In this document: piece by piece, positions 17,973 to 28,885 of the stretch | How positions within the stretch are numbered: position 1 is the stretch's first letter | Layout: every line of letters starts with the position of its first letter | Assembly (NCBI GenBank): GCA_012516125.1 | Contig: JAAYXB010000011.1 | Location: forward strand, 1 to 64,000 | Origin: Bacillota bacterium | GTDB lineage: Bacteria > Bacillota > SHA-98 > UBA4971 | Reading direction: 5' to 3' | DNA length: 64,000 nt | Program-made: the position numbers and the translations under genes | The notes under the pieces: model-generated | The model's database searches: none | Seen by the model: the letters and a program-made list of their open reading frames with translations, nothing else | Told to the model about the DNA's origin: nothing

Positions 17973-19973
17973 TCAGATTCGAATCGGCACCCTGTGGCGG
18001 CGGGCGAGGGCGGTGGCGCGCTGCAGAACCTTACATGCGGTGTCAACGACGAGGCGCGCCTCGGGGACACGAAGGACCCAGACCAGGGCCGCGTAGGACA
18101 CGATGCCAACGGCGACCGCCCCGAACAGGCGCACCGCCTGGGCGGGGATGCCGCCGCCAGGCACGCGGGCTTCCAGCGCAGGATACGAGAGTTGCACGAG
18201 CACCCCCATCACAGCCGAGGCGAGCACGACCCGCCAGAGGGAGCTCAGGATGGCCCGTCCGCCGATCCCTGGCGGCGAACCCGTCTCCGTCTGGTCAAGC
18301 TGGGCTGCGGCGAATACAGCCGCACGCTGCCGCGGGGCCGAACCGCCAGAAAGCCCCAGCGTGTCCGCGCCACCAGTCAGGCAGGGTGCATCTACATTCG
18401 GTTGAGCGGGTGATGCCGGGGCTGCCGGGGCTTGCGGTATGGCCACGGATCGCGCTGCGCCTGCAATTGCAGCTTCTGCGGCGCCTGTCTCAGCAACTGC
18501 TGTTGCGGCTTCCACCGAAAGTGTCCCCGTGGGTGACGCGGCGGCCGGCGCCGTCGCGGCTATCATCGGCGTCGTGGCCGTCATCGCTGTCGAGGCCGTC
18601 ATCGCCGCCGGGGCCGTCGTCCCAGGCGCAGCCGTGGTGGCGAGCGTCCTAACGCGCTCGCGCAGCCGCCACAACAGGATCCCGACGCCGAACACGCCTG
18701 CCAGCGAGGTCCCGAGGGCCAGCCCTCCATGTTTGAGCGGTCCGACCAGCAGGAGGTTCGCCACAATGTTTATCCCGACGCTTGCCGCACCGACGATCAT
18801 GGGCGTGGTGGTGTCCTGAAGAGCAAAGAAGGCCCGGTTTGCCATGTCGCGCAGGGTGAACACGCCCACCCCGACGCAGAAGAAAAGCAGCGCCCAGGCG
18901 GTGGCCTCCGTGGCGCGCGCATCAAACGCGCCGCGCTCGAACGCGAGCCTCACTAGCGGCACCCGCAGCACCGCCATCCCTACCGCCACGGGCACGAGAA
19001 TGAAGTTGATCATCTTCGCGGCCTCGGCGAACGCCCTGCCGAAGCGCGCGAAGTCCCGCGCTGCCGCAAAGTCGGCCAGCGTCGGATACATCACCGTGAC
19101 GATGGCAAGCCCGAAGATGCCCGGCACCAACCCCATCAGCCGGTTGCCGTAGTTGAGCGCCGCCACGCTCCCCTCCGCGAGGCTCGAAGCGAGCACGCGA
19201 TCCACCACGAGACCAAGCTGTCCCACGGCTGTGGCCACGAGCACCGGCCCCACGAGCGCGCCGATGCGTCGCAGCCCCGGGTCGCGAAGGTCCAGGACAG
19301 GTTCCCACCTGTACCCCAGCCTGACCAGGGCCGGGACCTGGAAGATGGCCTGCGCCGCCACGGCAGCGACGGTGCCGGCGGCCACGGCACCGATGCCGAA
19401 CATGGGGCCGAGCCCAAGGATGGAGGCGATGAGGACCGCGTTGAAAGCAAGGCTAACCAGGGCCGGGACGGCGAAGTTGCCCTCTGTCTGGAGCATCCCC
19501 GTGAGGATGCCCGAAAGGCCCTGGAACAGAACCATTGGGAACATTACCCGGCTCATGGTCACGGTGAGCGCGTGGACGGGTCCCTGAAAGCCCGGAGCCA
19601 CGAGACGCGCCAGAGGACCGGCGAAGGCCTCGCCCACCGCGACACACCCAAGCGACAGGACAATCGTGGCGTTGATGACTGAGCTGGCCATGCGGAACGC
19701 CGCCTCGCGCCCCCGGTCCTGCCTGACCTGGGAGAACACCGGGATGAATGTGTTCCCAAGGGCCGCCCCGACGGCAGCGAAGACCAGCATCGGTATGGTC
19801 TGGCCCACGAGGTAGGCGTCGGTCGCGTAGGTGGCGCCGAACACGGCGGCGAGCGACGTCTCCCGCGCGAACCCTAGCAGTTTGCTGACGATCGACACGA
19901 AGGCGATGATGCCTGCGGCTTTGAACAAACCGTCACGAGATGCCAAGAAGATGACCTCCAGTGCCTTTGCCAC
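17973..19973 (-). CDS. murJ: MurJ/MviN-family lipid II flippase with long Ala/Thr-rich insert
   Basis: ARETSLAAVFGATYATDAYLVGQTIPMLVFAAVGAALGNTFIPVFS; MVLFQGLSGILTGMLQTEGNFAVPAL; insert of about 130 aa between late TM segments. Confidence 0.93.
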   Translation of the reverse strand: MAKALEVIFLASRDGLFKAAGIIAFVSIVSKLLGFARETSLAAVFGATYATDAYLVGQTIPMLVFAAVGAALGNTFIPVFSQVRQDRGREAAFRMASSVINATIVLSLGCVAVGEAFAGPLARLVAPGFQGPVHALTVTMSRVMFPMVLFQGLSGILTGMLQTEGNFAVPALVSLAFNAVLIASILGLGPMFGIGAVAAGTVAAVAAQAIFQVPALVRLGYRWEPVLDLRDPGLRRIGALVGPVLVATAVGQLGLVVDRVLASSLAEGSVAALNYGNRLMGLVPGIFGLAIVTVMYPTLADFAAARDFARFGRAFAEAAKMINFILVPVAVGMAVLRVPLVRLAFERGAFDARATEATAWALLFFCVGVGVFTLRDMANRAFFALQDTTTPMIVGAASVGINIVANLLLVGPLKHGGLALGTSLAGVFGVGILLWRLRERVRTLATTAAPGTTAPAAMTASTAMTATTPMIAATAPAAASPTGTLSVEAATAVAETGAAEAAIAGAARSVAIPQAPAAPASPAQPNVDAPCLTGGADTLGLSGGSAPRQRAAVFAAAQLDQTETGSPPGIGGRAILSSLWRVVLASAVMGVLVQLSYPALEARVPGGGIPAQAVRLFGAVAVGIVSYAALVWVLRVPEARLVVDTACKVLQRATALARRHRVPIRI

Positions 19974-20174
19974 GGGCTATCGGGGCCCCGGCCGAGACAC
20001 GCCCGCCCTCCGGCGCCGTTCCCGACTCTCGACAGTTTCGCCGCACGGACCATCTATTCCTCCATGGCCGGAGACATGGAACCCACTTCCACCGTGCGCC
20101 AGAATTTCGCGGGTGAAGGAGGAACAGGTTGTCGCCGTTGTGGTAGAATAGAAGCGTGGAGGAGGGTGATTGCG

Positions 20175-20588
20175 GTGCTGGAAATGAAGGTCCTGAGCGT
20201 TATTGCCGATGTGAGCAGCGGCTTTTCGATGCTGCTTACCGACACGGACCAAAAGGTGATCCTGCCCGTCGGCATCGGACCGTTTGAGGCCCAGTCCATA
20301 GCCCTTGCGGTACAGGGGGAAGAGCCGCCGCGCCCGCTCACGCACGATCTCCTGAAGTCGGTGTGCGACAGTCTTGGCGCAGCCGTGGAGAAGGTCGTCA
20401 TCACCGACGCCAGAGAGGGCGTTTTTTACGCAGAAGTCCATCTGCAACAGGACGGCAAGTCGCTCGTGCTCGACTCACGGCCCAGCGACGCCGTGGCGCT
20501 CGCCGTGCGCTGTGGCTGCCCCATCTACATGTCCCCGAAGCTGGTGGAGTTCACCTACAAGTTTGAGGACATCGTCACCCAGGAGTAG
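20175..20588 (+). CDS. Bifunctional nuclease family (DUF151) protein
   Basis: ILPVGIGPFEAQSIALAVQGEEPPRPLTHDLLKSV...SRPSDAVALAVRCGCPIYMS. Start placed at GTG (VLEMKVLSV). Confidence 0.88.
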   Translation: MLEMKVLSVIADVSSGFSMLLTDTDQKVILPVGIGPFEAQSIALAVQGEEPPRPLTHDLLKSVCDSLGAAVEKVVITDAREGVFYAEVHLQQDGKSLVLDSRPSDAVALAVRCGCPIYMSPKLVEFTYKFEDIVTQE

Positions 20589-21234
20589 CCTTTCGTGTTG
20601 CAGACGCCTTGCACGATGCCCGCGGCTACCTGCGAGGATGTGCCCCGGAACCCGTTACGCCCCCGCTGCCTGCATCGCGAATCAGACGATGCGCTCTATG
20701 CCTTCACGCGCCCGCTGGACCGCTTCGGACCCAAGTTTTCTCGGTGACGACGGGGCTTTGAAGGAATTCCTCGATATCTGTCGAATAATCGTGACTACAA
20801 GTTGAGCTGCCTTATGCTTCCATTGGCTATTGCCTACTCACGTCGCGCTGTGCATCAGTACGCGCCTACCTGCCTGGGTGCCTGCCACCACAGACCCTTC
20901 GCCGCCCTGATGTGGAAAGCACAAACGCTACCGCTGTAACACAGCGCCGTGCACACCGCCACCTCACCCGACCATGTGTCCGACAGCTCTCAAAGGTGCG
21001 CTCAGTGTCTGAGGCCCCAGCGCTTTTCTTCGCTTTTCTTAAGGTTTAGGCCTCCCGCAACCCCTGGGGCCCCATGCCATAGTCGCCTGAACGGGTTCCA
21101 GGTTTCCCTGGCCCAACAGCCAATGCATTGTTTCAGCAACAGTCATTGCCAGCCCATTACACAAGCATTCGCCGGGCCCCAGTCTTCGTTGCAGCTCCAA
21201 CGGGCATTACATACGCACCTGGAGGACGAGCTGG

Positions 21235-21609
21235 ATGCTGGACCGACTCATCGCGGAGCCATGTTCACACAAACCACTGGACGCTTCCCGCCAAAAAGCG
21301 CTGCTCCTCGCAGCAGCTGCCCTCGTCGAGATGCGCGACCCAGTCACGGCAGGGCACTCCGCCAGGGTAGGCAACCTCAGCGCCATCATCGCCCGCGAGT
21401 TGGGGCTGATCCCTGATATCCAGAGCGCCCTCCGCCTTGCCGGGCTGGTCCACGATATCGGGAAGAATCCTGAGCGTTATGCCCGGGGCGACCCGGTGCC
21501 TGGCGGCCTCGTAACGATATGTGTGTGCACTGACAGGGCCGGCGGCGCGGCACGCCGCGCCGAACCGACGGCCGGGCGGGCTACTAAACCCGCTCCCCAG
21601 GTCTTCTGA
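21235..21609 (+). pseudogene. Truncated HD-GYP/HD-domain remnant
   Basis: ALVEMRDPVTAGHSARVGNLSAIIARELGLIPDIQSALRLAGLVHDIGKNPERYARGDPVPGG; homology ends abruptly just after the HDIGK motif. Confidence 0.6.
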
Positions 21610-21657
21610 AACTACCGGACCCTCCTGACGGACGCCCCGCCTGACATCCTGCACTGC

Positions 21658-22953
21658 TCACCGGCTCGCCTGCGCCAGCCTTTCCTTGATCCCTTGCACG
21701 TACCAGTAGTAGACCATGATCTGCAGCAGCACGCCTACGAGCGTGCGATGGCCGCGGCGCTGGAGTCGGTCCAGGAGGCGGGCAGCGCCGGGGCGGTCGG
21801 GCCAGCCGCCGGCCGCAAGAAGCCAGACAAGCCAGAAGAATGGCGGTACAATCATGGTGGTCATGCGGACGCCGAAGGTAGGATGCTTCTTGAGGTAGAG
21901 GACGGCCATGTGGCCGCGCTCAATCTCCCGACGCCTGATGGCCGGGAGGTTCGCGACGCGGAACTCGTGTTTGAGGTGATAGCCGGTGGGCGCTTCAGAC
22001 CGCACGACCCGCAGCCCCAGCTTCTTCAGCCTCTTGCCGAGCTCCAGGTCCTCCCAGCCATATTCGGTGAAGTCCTCGTCAAAAAGGCCCGCCCGGACGA
22101 CCCAGCGGCGGGCGATGGAAGCGTTGCCGCTGGCGAAAAATGCCATGGAGATGTCTGAAACTTTTCGAGGCTCGGCTGTGGGGTTGTCCAGGTTCGTCGT
22201 GTAGATGACCCGCCCGTGCACTATGACCTTGCTGCTGTCCAGAGTGCCTGCCAAATCATCGCCGTCATGGCCGGCTCTCGTCGACGTCGCACCTCGCACA
22301 CCCGGCACACCGGGCACGCCCGGCACGCCCAGCACACCAGGCACACCAGGCATACCCCGCACGCCCAGGCCCTCCTCCGGCCGCCAGCCTTCCCGAAGAG
22401 CCTCATTGATGTGCGCCTTTACGTGGGCCTCCACGAAGTTTGCGCGCGTCACAATATCACTGTCCAGGAAAATGAGCAGGACACCCCTGGCGGCTCTGAT
22501 GCCCTCGTTCCGGGCCGCGGCTGCGCTGGTATGGGCGCGGTAACGGTACACGAGCGGGCAGGCAGCCGTGCCGGCGGCTTCATGGACCTCGCCGATTGCG
22601 CCGGCCGCCGGAGCCCGTCCATGCCACTGCCGGATGAGATGCTCCACCATGTCCCGCGTCCCGTCGGTAGAACCGTCGTCGACCACAACGATCTCGTAAC
22701 GATCAGCAGGGAACGTCTGGTCGAGAAGCGCACGCAGGCATTTCTCCAGGATTGCCTTGCGGTTGTAAGTCGGGACTATTACGCTCACTACCGGGTTCCC
22801 ACTGCGATTCTGGTTCCGGCTATGGTTCCGGCCCCGCCCCCGGCCCTGGTTCTGATTATGGCCTTGCGTTTGGCTCTGGCCCCGGTTCCCGCTCCGGCCC
22901 TGGCTTTCGGCCCGGCCTTGGTTTGGGTTCTGACCATGGTTCTGCCTTGCCAT
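21658..22953 (-). CDS. Glycosyltransferase family 2 protein
   Basis: VSVIVPTYNRKAILEKCLRALLDQTFPADRYEIVVVDDGSTDGTRDMV; FLDSDIV; GWEDLELGKRL. Low-complexity N-terminus and collagen-like insert. Confidence 0.9.
   Translation of the reverse strand: MARQNHGQNPNQGRAESQGRSGNRGQSQTQGHNQNQGRGRGRNHSRNQNRSGNPVVSVIVPTYNRKAILEKCLRALLDQTFPADRYEIVVVDDGSTDGTRDMVEHLIRQWHGRAPAAGAIGEVHEAAGTAACPLVYRYRAHTSAAAARNEGIRAARGVLLIFLDSDIVTRANFVEAHVKAHINEALREGWRPEEGLGVRGMPGVPGVLGVPGVPGVPGVRGATSTRAGHDGDDLAGTLDSSKVIVHGRVIYTTNLDNPTAEPRKVSDISMAFFASGNASIARRWVVRAGLFDEDFTEYGWEDLELGKRLKKLGLRVVRSEAPTGYHLKHEFRVANLPAIRRREIERGHMAVLYLKKHPTFGVRMTTMIVPPFFWLVWLLAAGGWPDRPGAARLLDRLQRRGHRTLVGVLLQIMVYYWYVQGIKERLAQASR
22285..22370. repeat. 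9-bp-period minisatellite encoding GVPGVPGV in a glycosyltransferase
   Basis: CACACCCGGCACACCGGGCACGCCCGGCACGCCCAGCACACCAGGCACACCAGGCATACC. Confidence 0.85.
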
Positions 22954-23089
22954 ACGTCCTTTTCCCCCGACCTATTCTCCCTGCGCCGCGAGCTCACTGC
23001 ACCGATGGCGCATCGCAACCTCAGGCGCTTCGCCGCCCGGTCACGTCGTTTGTGCCGGCGGCACCGGGCCGGAGCGAAAGTCCCCTTTC

Positions 23090-24820
23090 TCAGGAGCCTG
23101 AGCGTCCTCCGCATTCCCGAGGCTGATCCGGCACGTGCTCGCCAAGGTAGGTGAGGACACCGTAGACGATGAAGAAAAGAGGAAGCATGTTCCCGGAGTA
23201 TATGGTAAGGTCGAACTGAAGGTGTGCCAGGAGCGTAGCGAACGCAGCCAGCGCAACCCCGGACGCGCCGCGAACCCGTCCCGCGGCCTCTCTGCTGGCC
23301 TGTTCCGCAGCCCCTCCGTCAGCCTGTGCCGCGGCTCTCCCGCCGGCCTGTTCCGTGGCCCCTTCGGGGGCGGGAGGCAGCCAGCGAGCCCGCCGGGTCC
23401 GAAAAAGCCCACAGGCCTTCGCGCCGTTCGCGATGCCCAGGACAATGACGCCGAGAAACAAAGCAAGCCCGGGTATCCCGGTCGACGCGCCGAACTCCAT
23501 GAAGATGTTGTGTGCCGTGGACATCACCTCGTGGCTGCGCTCTTCGGGATGCGGATAGCTCAAGTATACCTCGTGGAAGTTGTTTACTCCCACGCCCAGG
23601 ATCGGATGGTCTCTCATCATATGGACGGCTGTGCGCCAGATCTCGAAGCGATCGCTGTTGGCGGACGGCTTCACTATGCTCGCGTATCGCGCCAAGAGGG
23701 GCGGGTATACATAGGTGCACGTGACAAAGACAACAAAGAGGCCCAGAAGGGCAAGGACAAGCGCCTTCCCTGAGCGGGAGCGCAGACTGGTCACGAGAAG
23801 GACCGCCAGGCCCACGCCCAATGCTACCAGGGCCCCTCGCGATTGTGTCGCCCCCAATGCCGCCCCCATTACCGCGACCATGATGGTCAAGGCTATCCTC
23901 TCCCAGCGCCTCGCAAAGCCGATGCACCCCAGTGCGACAACTATCGCAACGGCGAACACGGTCCCCGCCAGATTACAGCCCCCGGATAGTAGCTCCGCGC
24001 GTGGCAATCCCCCGCGCCCCGCCAAATACAGGCCGAATGCGGTCAGTCCATATACGGCACCGAGGGTGCTGGACACAAGGAAGCTCCGGATCAGGCGTCC
24101 ACCCAGCTCAGTACGGTCTGCCATCACCCTATTCACCGCTCCAAGAGTCACCCAGACACTCAGGGCCATCCCCACTGTGCCGCCCCAGGCATCGAAGCGG
24201 CTGACGGCCGATACTCCCGACACCATCATCCAGGCACCCAGTGCGAGGAGGGCGATGGTGGAGCGCGTGGCACGGACGGCTCGCGCGCTGGGATCGACGG
24301 CAAGTCGGTACAGTTGGTAAACAAGGAGCACGAGCTGTGCGCTGAGGCTGTGGCCGAGACCCAGCCCTATGGCGCCAGCGTAAAAGGCCAGCCGTTCGAT
24401 CCTGGAAACCCTGGAGCGCGACGCCGCCTCGTATCCCTTCAGGGAACGCGGCCCCCGGAGAATCATATTCCCGTCTGCTAACGTAACTATCTCAGTGTCT
24501 GACAACCCGGTGGTCCTTCCTTCCCCGCAGCACAGTATCCCCTCTATCCCGATGCCAGTGGCCGCCCCAGGGCGTTGCGCGATCCTGGGCCGTCCTGACG
24601 TGGCAATCCCCTCGCTCCCCCCGCAAGCCCGTCGGTTCCCGTGCCCCGGCGCTCTCATAGCCCCAGGGTCATACGGAAGCGAAACGAGGGCACACGCGGC
24701 CCAAAGTCCGGCAATCCACGTGCAGGGCACTCGCCATGCGCGTCTGTGCTGGTAAGTGTATTCTAGCTGGAAGACAGGAATCCTTCCGCGCAACCTCTCC
24801 GGCGACTCAGATGGACTCAT
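23090..24820 (-). CDS. O-antigen ligase / Wzy-like family membrane protein
   Basis: Polytopic; DRFEIWRTAVHMMRDHPILGVGVNNFHEVY...AHNIFMEFGASTGIPGLALFLGVI is typical of the Wzy_C domain. Start uncertain. Confidence 0.85.
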   Translation of the reverse strand: MSPSESPERLRGRIPVFQLEYTYQHRRAWRVPCTWIAGLWAACALVSLPYDPGAMRAPGHGNRRACGGSEGIATSGRPRIAQRPGAATGIGIEGILCCGEGRTTGLSDTEIVTLADGNMILRGPRSLKGYEAASRSRVSRIERLAFYAGAIGLGLGHSLSAQLVLLVYQLYRLAVDPSARAVRATRSTIALLALGAWMMVSGVSAVSRFDAWGGTVGMALSVWVTLGAVNRVMADRTELGGRLIRSFLVSSTLGAVYGLTAFGLYLAGRGGLPRAELLSGGCNLAGTVFAVAIVVALGCIGFARRWERIALTIMVAVMGAALGATQSRGALVALGVGLAVLLVTSLRSRSGKALVLALLGLFVVFVTCTYVYPPLLARYASIVKPSANSDRFEIWRTAVHMMRDHPILGVGVNNFHEVYLSYPHPEERSHEVMSTAHNIFMEFGASTGIPGLALFLGVIVLGIANGAKACGLFRTRRARWLPPAPEGATEQAGGRAAAQADGGAAEQASREAAGRVRGASGVALAAFATLLAHLQFDLTIYSGNMLPLFFIVYGVLTYLGEHVPDQPRECGGRSGS

Positions 24821-24934
24821 TTTCCCCTTTCACTTTCGCGATTCGCAGGAATCACGGCAGGTCTGGCGAAAACCCATTTGCGTGTAGACCGAACATGGAT
24901 CGCGATTCTGGCCGAAAGGAGCAAGGTGACGGAC

Positions 24935-25588
24935 ATGCGTACTGGTAGGGTGGTCTGGTGCGTAGCGCTGATCCTTGGCGTATGCCTCGCATTGAGCAGC
25001 GGCGTCGCCAACGCTGGTTGGGCTTTCGAGGTGGCAGGCGGCTCGTCAGTTCACGCGCCGCTCCCGATATCGATCTCTCAGGAGGGATATCCAACCATAG
25101 AGCTAAGGCCGTCCTGGGAGACACACCCCTTTGAGGAGGCACCATACTACTCGTGGCGGGTGGGCAAATGGCGGGGAGATGCGGCGTGGGAATTCGAGCT
25201 CATCCACGACAAGATGATCATGGGCAATCCCACCGCAGAAGTGTCGCACTTCGAGGTATCCCACGGTTACAACTACCTCTTGGTGAACAGGGCGAGACGT
25301 CAGAATGCAAGGACGTTCCGCCTCGGCGCGGGTCTTATCCTCTCCCATCCTGAGACGACCGTGAGAGGCCGCCCCCACGGGGACTTCGACTTTCTGCAGG
25401 GTTTCTACCTATCAGGCGTCGCAGCCCAGGCCGCCGTCCAACACAGCGTCAATCTCCGCGGCCCCTTCTATTGTTTTGCGGAGGCAAAGGTCACCGGTGC
25501 CTGGGCGCGAGTGCCGGTGGCCGACGGCAACGCTGATGTCCCGGCCCTGGCCCTCCACGGGCTGCTGGGCATTGGGTATCGGTGGTGA
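24935..25588 (+). CDS. Secreted protein, probable outer-membrane beta-barrel
   Basis: Signal peptide MRTGRVVWCVALILGVCLALSSGVANA; alternating strands; C-terminal aromatic (LLGIGYRW). Confidence 0.6.
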   Translation: MRTGRVVWCVALILGVCLALSSGVANAGWAFEVAGGSSVHAPLPISISQEGYPTIELRPSWETHPFEEAPYYSWRVGKWRGDAAWEFELIHDKMIMGNPTAEVSHFEVSHGYNYLLVNRARRQNARTFRLGAGLILSHPETTVRGRPHGDFDFLQGFYLSGVAAQAAVQHSVNLRGPFYCFAEAKVTGAWARVPVADGNADVPALALHGLLGIGYRW

Positions 25589-25871
25589 ACCGGGGAGGGC
25601 GGCGGGCCGGTTGCCCTCGCGGGACAGGCCTCCATCGCCTCAATAGCAACAGCAGGTAGGCATTCCCAGTCGCCCAGTGGCGAGCTCACTGGTAGAATGC
25701 TGGGGGGCAGGGGAAACGGCGGGGCGAACGCGCCTGGGTGCTCGTGTGCTCGTGTGCTCGTGCGGACGAAGCACCCCCTCATTGGAACGTCAAGGTGAGC
25801 TACAGGGAGACGGAGGCCGCAAGGCCGCCCCGAACCGAGGAAGCCCCCCATTGCGACTCGAAGCAGTCCGG

Positions 25872-27011
25872 ATGAAGCGGCTGACCCGTGACAGGAGTAT
25901 GGAAACCCACATGTTGGAGAGTATGGAGAGTCCCAGGACATCACAGGGAAACTCTGACCTCAGGGCGACCCCCCGTGAGCCCGTGAGCACGGGCGCTTCG
26001 CCAAGTGGCGGCCCAGGGCGTCCCGCCGGCCTGGATAGAGTCTCAAGGAACAAAGCAGGCCCAGAGGACATCGGGGGTCCCACGAATACCGCGGGGATTG
26101 CCCGTCTCGCATTCGTGGTGCTCACCTTCAATACCCGCGATCTGTTGCGCAACTGCCTCGTCAGCGTGTCAGAGGAATGCGCATCCCTGGCAAACTCCAT
26201 CCCGAGCAGGGTCATCGTGGTGGACAACGCGTCCTCTGATGGAACCGCAGAAATGGTCCGCGATGAGTTTCCTGCGGTGCATCTCATGGTGAACTCTGAA
26301 AACCTCGGTCCCGCAAAGGGCTTCAACCTCGGGATCGCAAAGGCTCTCGAGGACTCAGATCCTGTCGTGGTCATGAACAGCGATGTCGTAATCTTGCCCG
26401 GGACGGTGGAGACCATGCTGGCGTTCCTTGCCGCCCACCCGGAGGTTGATGGGGTCTCCGGGCCGCTCCTCAACCCCGACATGACCCGTCAGGTAACGAG
26501 GGCTCACATCGTACGCCTCCTCCCAGTCAATAGGGCGAAACCTTTCCGCGAGGACTTCCCGGGCACTACGTTCGCCATGATACGAGCGAGGGCGTTCCGC
26601 AAGGTGGGAGGGTATGACGAGAATTATTACTTCTACAATGAGGACCTCGACTGGGCCACGAGAGCAAAGCGCGCCGCATGCGTGTTCTATCATGTGCCGC
26701 GCGCGGTCGTCATCCACTTTGGCGGACAGGGTCGGAAACAGAACATTTCACGTATCGTGGCCGAGTTATATAGGAGCAATATCTACTACTACAGCCGCCA
26801 TTACCCTCGCCTTGCCTGGCTTGCGCTCATCCTCCTTCGCCTCGAGATCTCCTGGAAGATCCGCAATCTGCGCCAAGAACTCTCGCGCACCCGGGATCGG
26901 GCGGCGCGGAGCAGAATTGGCGAATCCATAGCCATCTACCTTGAGGCCAGGAGAAGAATGGAGGAGGAATACGTGAGGCGTATCCGTCCGCAGATTCCGA
27001 TGTTCGCGTAG
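25872..27011 (+). CDS. Glycosyltransferase family 2 (rhamnosyltransferase-like)
   Basis: IARLAFVVLTFNTRDLLRNCLVSV...VIVVDNASSDGTAEMVRDEFP...NLGPAKGFNLGIAKAL...YFYNEDLDWATRAK. Start codon uncertain. Confidence 0.88.
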   Translation: MKRLTRDRSMETHMLESMESPRTSQGNSDLRATPREPVSTGASPSGGPGRPAGLDRVSRNKAGPEDIGGPTNTAGIARLAFVVLTFNTRDLLRNCLVSVSEECASLANSIPSRVIVVDNASSDGTAEMVRDEFPAVHLMVNSENLGPAKGFNLGIAKALEDSDPVVVMNSDVVILPGTVETMLAFLAAHPEVDGVSGPLLNPDMTRQVTRAHIVRLLPVNRAKPFREDFPGTTFAMIRARAFRKVGGYDENYYFYNEDLDWATRAKRAACVFYHVPRAVVIHFGGQGRKQNISRIVAELYRSNIYYYSRHYPRLAWLALILLRLEISWKIRNLRQELSRTRDRAARSRIGESIAIYLEARRRMEEEYVRRIRPQIPMFA

Positions 27012-27176
27012 GATTTAGCACCCCGAAGGCCGCATCTCGTGGGGACTCCGACATCCGCGTTGCTCGCGGCTGCTCGCACCTGCGCGGTTGCAGGACGCCG
27101 GACTGAAAAGCTGACGGAGCTTATCAAACGCGGTACCAACCGCGCACGGTTCGTAGGTTCGTAGACTGCGATGATA

Positions 27177-28289
27177 CTACCAGGTGATCTCGAACAAACG
27201 GCTGCGGCCCATCACTTGGTTCGCGGACCAGATACCGATGGCGGCACCGACCAGGGTGTCGCTAGGCCAGTGGGCGCGCTCGTACACGCGGGAGATAGCA
27301 ACGAGGGTGGCACCGGCGTAGAAAAACACGCGATACCTTGGGTATTGCCTTGCCAAGACCGTGGCAAGGGCGAATGCGGCGGCGCTGTGGCCGGACGGCA
27401 GCGAATTATACCCCTCACGGATGCATGGACCGCTGAACGCATATGGCCCCTCACCCAGCCCGGGGCGGGCGCGCCCGAAGGCCGCCTTCAGGATGGCACA
27501 GCTCAGGCCGGAGTAGATGACGGCGTTCGCGGCAAGGTAACCGGTCTGTGGGTCACGCAGCGCCACGAGACCCGATATGCCGAGGGTCGCGACGCCGCTC
27601 CCAAGGTCCGTGATGACATCTCCCCAGCGGTCCATCCCGGGGTCCCTGGGACCAGAGTTGATCTGATCATATAGGTCTCGGTCCACGAGCATGACGGCGC
27701 CGCCCGCCAGTGCTAGCAACGATGCCTTACCGGGATCGATCTCGATGCGACTCGCGTAAATCCTGTACAGATCCTCGCGGAGCGCGTTCATGGGGCCAGC
27801 GGCACCGAACGCGTCTACCAGGTTCGCGCCGCTCCCGACAGAAGTCCTGCTTGGGCCGTCGTCTGCAGCCACAAGATAAAGCTCGAATGGAATACGCTCG
27901 GAGCTAGCCTGAAGGTACTCCGCTGCTGACGGCGGCGGCGGTCCCCCCGCAACTGCGGACTCAGCCAGGCGCCTGGCAGAAGCCACCCCACTCGGCACCG
28001 CCCGTTCAGGTCCGGACGCCAGGGCAGCTGAGATAGATCCAGAGGTCTGTAGCTCGGGAGCCCAGGATTCCTCCTCAGGGGCTAGGGCGTACAACCCGGA
28101 GACTAGCACGTACTGGAACGGATGTGCGGGGGAGCGCCCGAATGAATCCGGGGCAGGGGCCGGGCAGGCCAGGGCCGCCGGGGCACCCAGCGCCAATGTC
28201 GGCGCCGCCACGGTCGCCACGGCCACGGCGGTCATCATCACGACCCATGCGCCTCCAAGGATGCGGCAAGGCCTGTAGTGAACCTGCAT
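27177..28289 (-). CDS. PAP2 superfamily phosphatase
   Basis: KAAFGRARPGLGEGP, NSLPSGHSAAAFALA, SRVYERAHWPSDTLVGAAIG motifs; N-terminal signal sequence. Confidence 0.88.
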   Translation of the reverse strand: MQVHYRPCRILGGAWVVMMTAVAVATVAAPTLALGAPAALACPAPAPDSFGRSPAHPFQYVLVSGLYALAPEEESWAPELQTSGSISAALASGPERAVPSGVASARRLAESAVAGGPPPPSAAEYLQASSERIPFELYLVAADDGPSRTSVGSGANLVDAFGAAGPMNALREDLYRIYASRIEIDPGKASLLALAGGAVMLVDRDLYDQINSGPRDPGMDRWGDVITDLGSGVATLGISGLVALRDPQTGYLAANAVIYSGLSCAILKAAFGRARPGLGEGPYAFSGPCIREGYNSLPSGHSAAAFALATVLARQYPRYRVFFYAGATLVAISRVYERAHWPSDTLVGAAIGIWSANQVMGRSRLFEITW

Positions 28290-28643
28290 GGCGCCACCTC
28301 CAGAGCCTCCAGAGCTTCGCTGCCTGATGTTGCCTCAGAGAATGCACCTCTTAAGCAGAGAACGCATTTCTTAAGCTAAGCCCATTTTCCGCATTAGGAG
28401 CGCGGCCAAATTGAGAAATGACCTGCTAAAGGGCCAGTTGCCGGAGTCCTCCAACTGTTTTGCGGCACGCGACGATTGCGCCCATTAGCTGGGAAGACGT
28501 TTCTACTGCGGAAAACGAGCTAAGTATCCGATGCTGATAAAGATCCGATGATGACGGCGCGGGCTGCCGGCCACTGCTTGCCGGCACGGCCGATCATCCA
28601 GAAAACGAATGCCTCGTTCCATCATTCGCCAATCCCGCACGCT

Positions 28644-28840
28644 AAGTGAGGGTGCGTTAGTTCCCGCCCCTCTTCCAGTAGTTGCCGGGTTGCCGGTGTT
28701 GCACTCGGGGACGGCGCCCCAAGCGGGGCGCCTTGACAAAATCCGGCCTGTCTGGCCAGTGGCCGGATTTTGACACCCCTCGTGCAATCACCGGCAACCC
28801 CTCCCAAAAGTCGGGAGCATTTCTGCACCCTCACTTGGCC
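28644..28840. repeat. Dispersed repeat family I, full-length copy (A-arm left, B-arm right)
   Basis: TAAGTGAGGGTGCGTTAGTTCCCGCCCCTC...GTTGCCGGTGTTGCACTCGGGGACGGCGCCCCAAGCGGGGCGCCTTGACAAAATCCGGCC...GGCCGGATTTTGACACCCCTCGTGCAATCACCGGCAACCCCTCCCAAAAGTCGGGAGCATTTCTGCACCCTCACTT. Confidence 0.9.
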
Positions 28841-28885
28841 GGCCCGGTATGCCTAACGGCGGCGAATGGCCGCCCACCGCGCCCC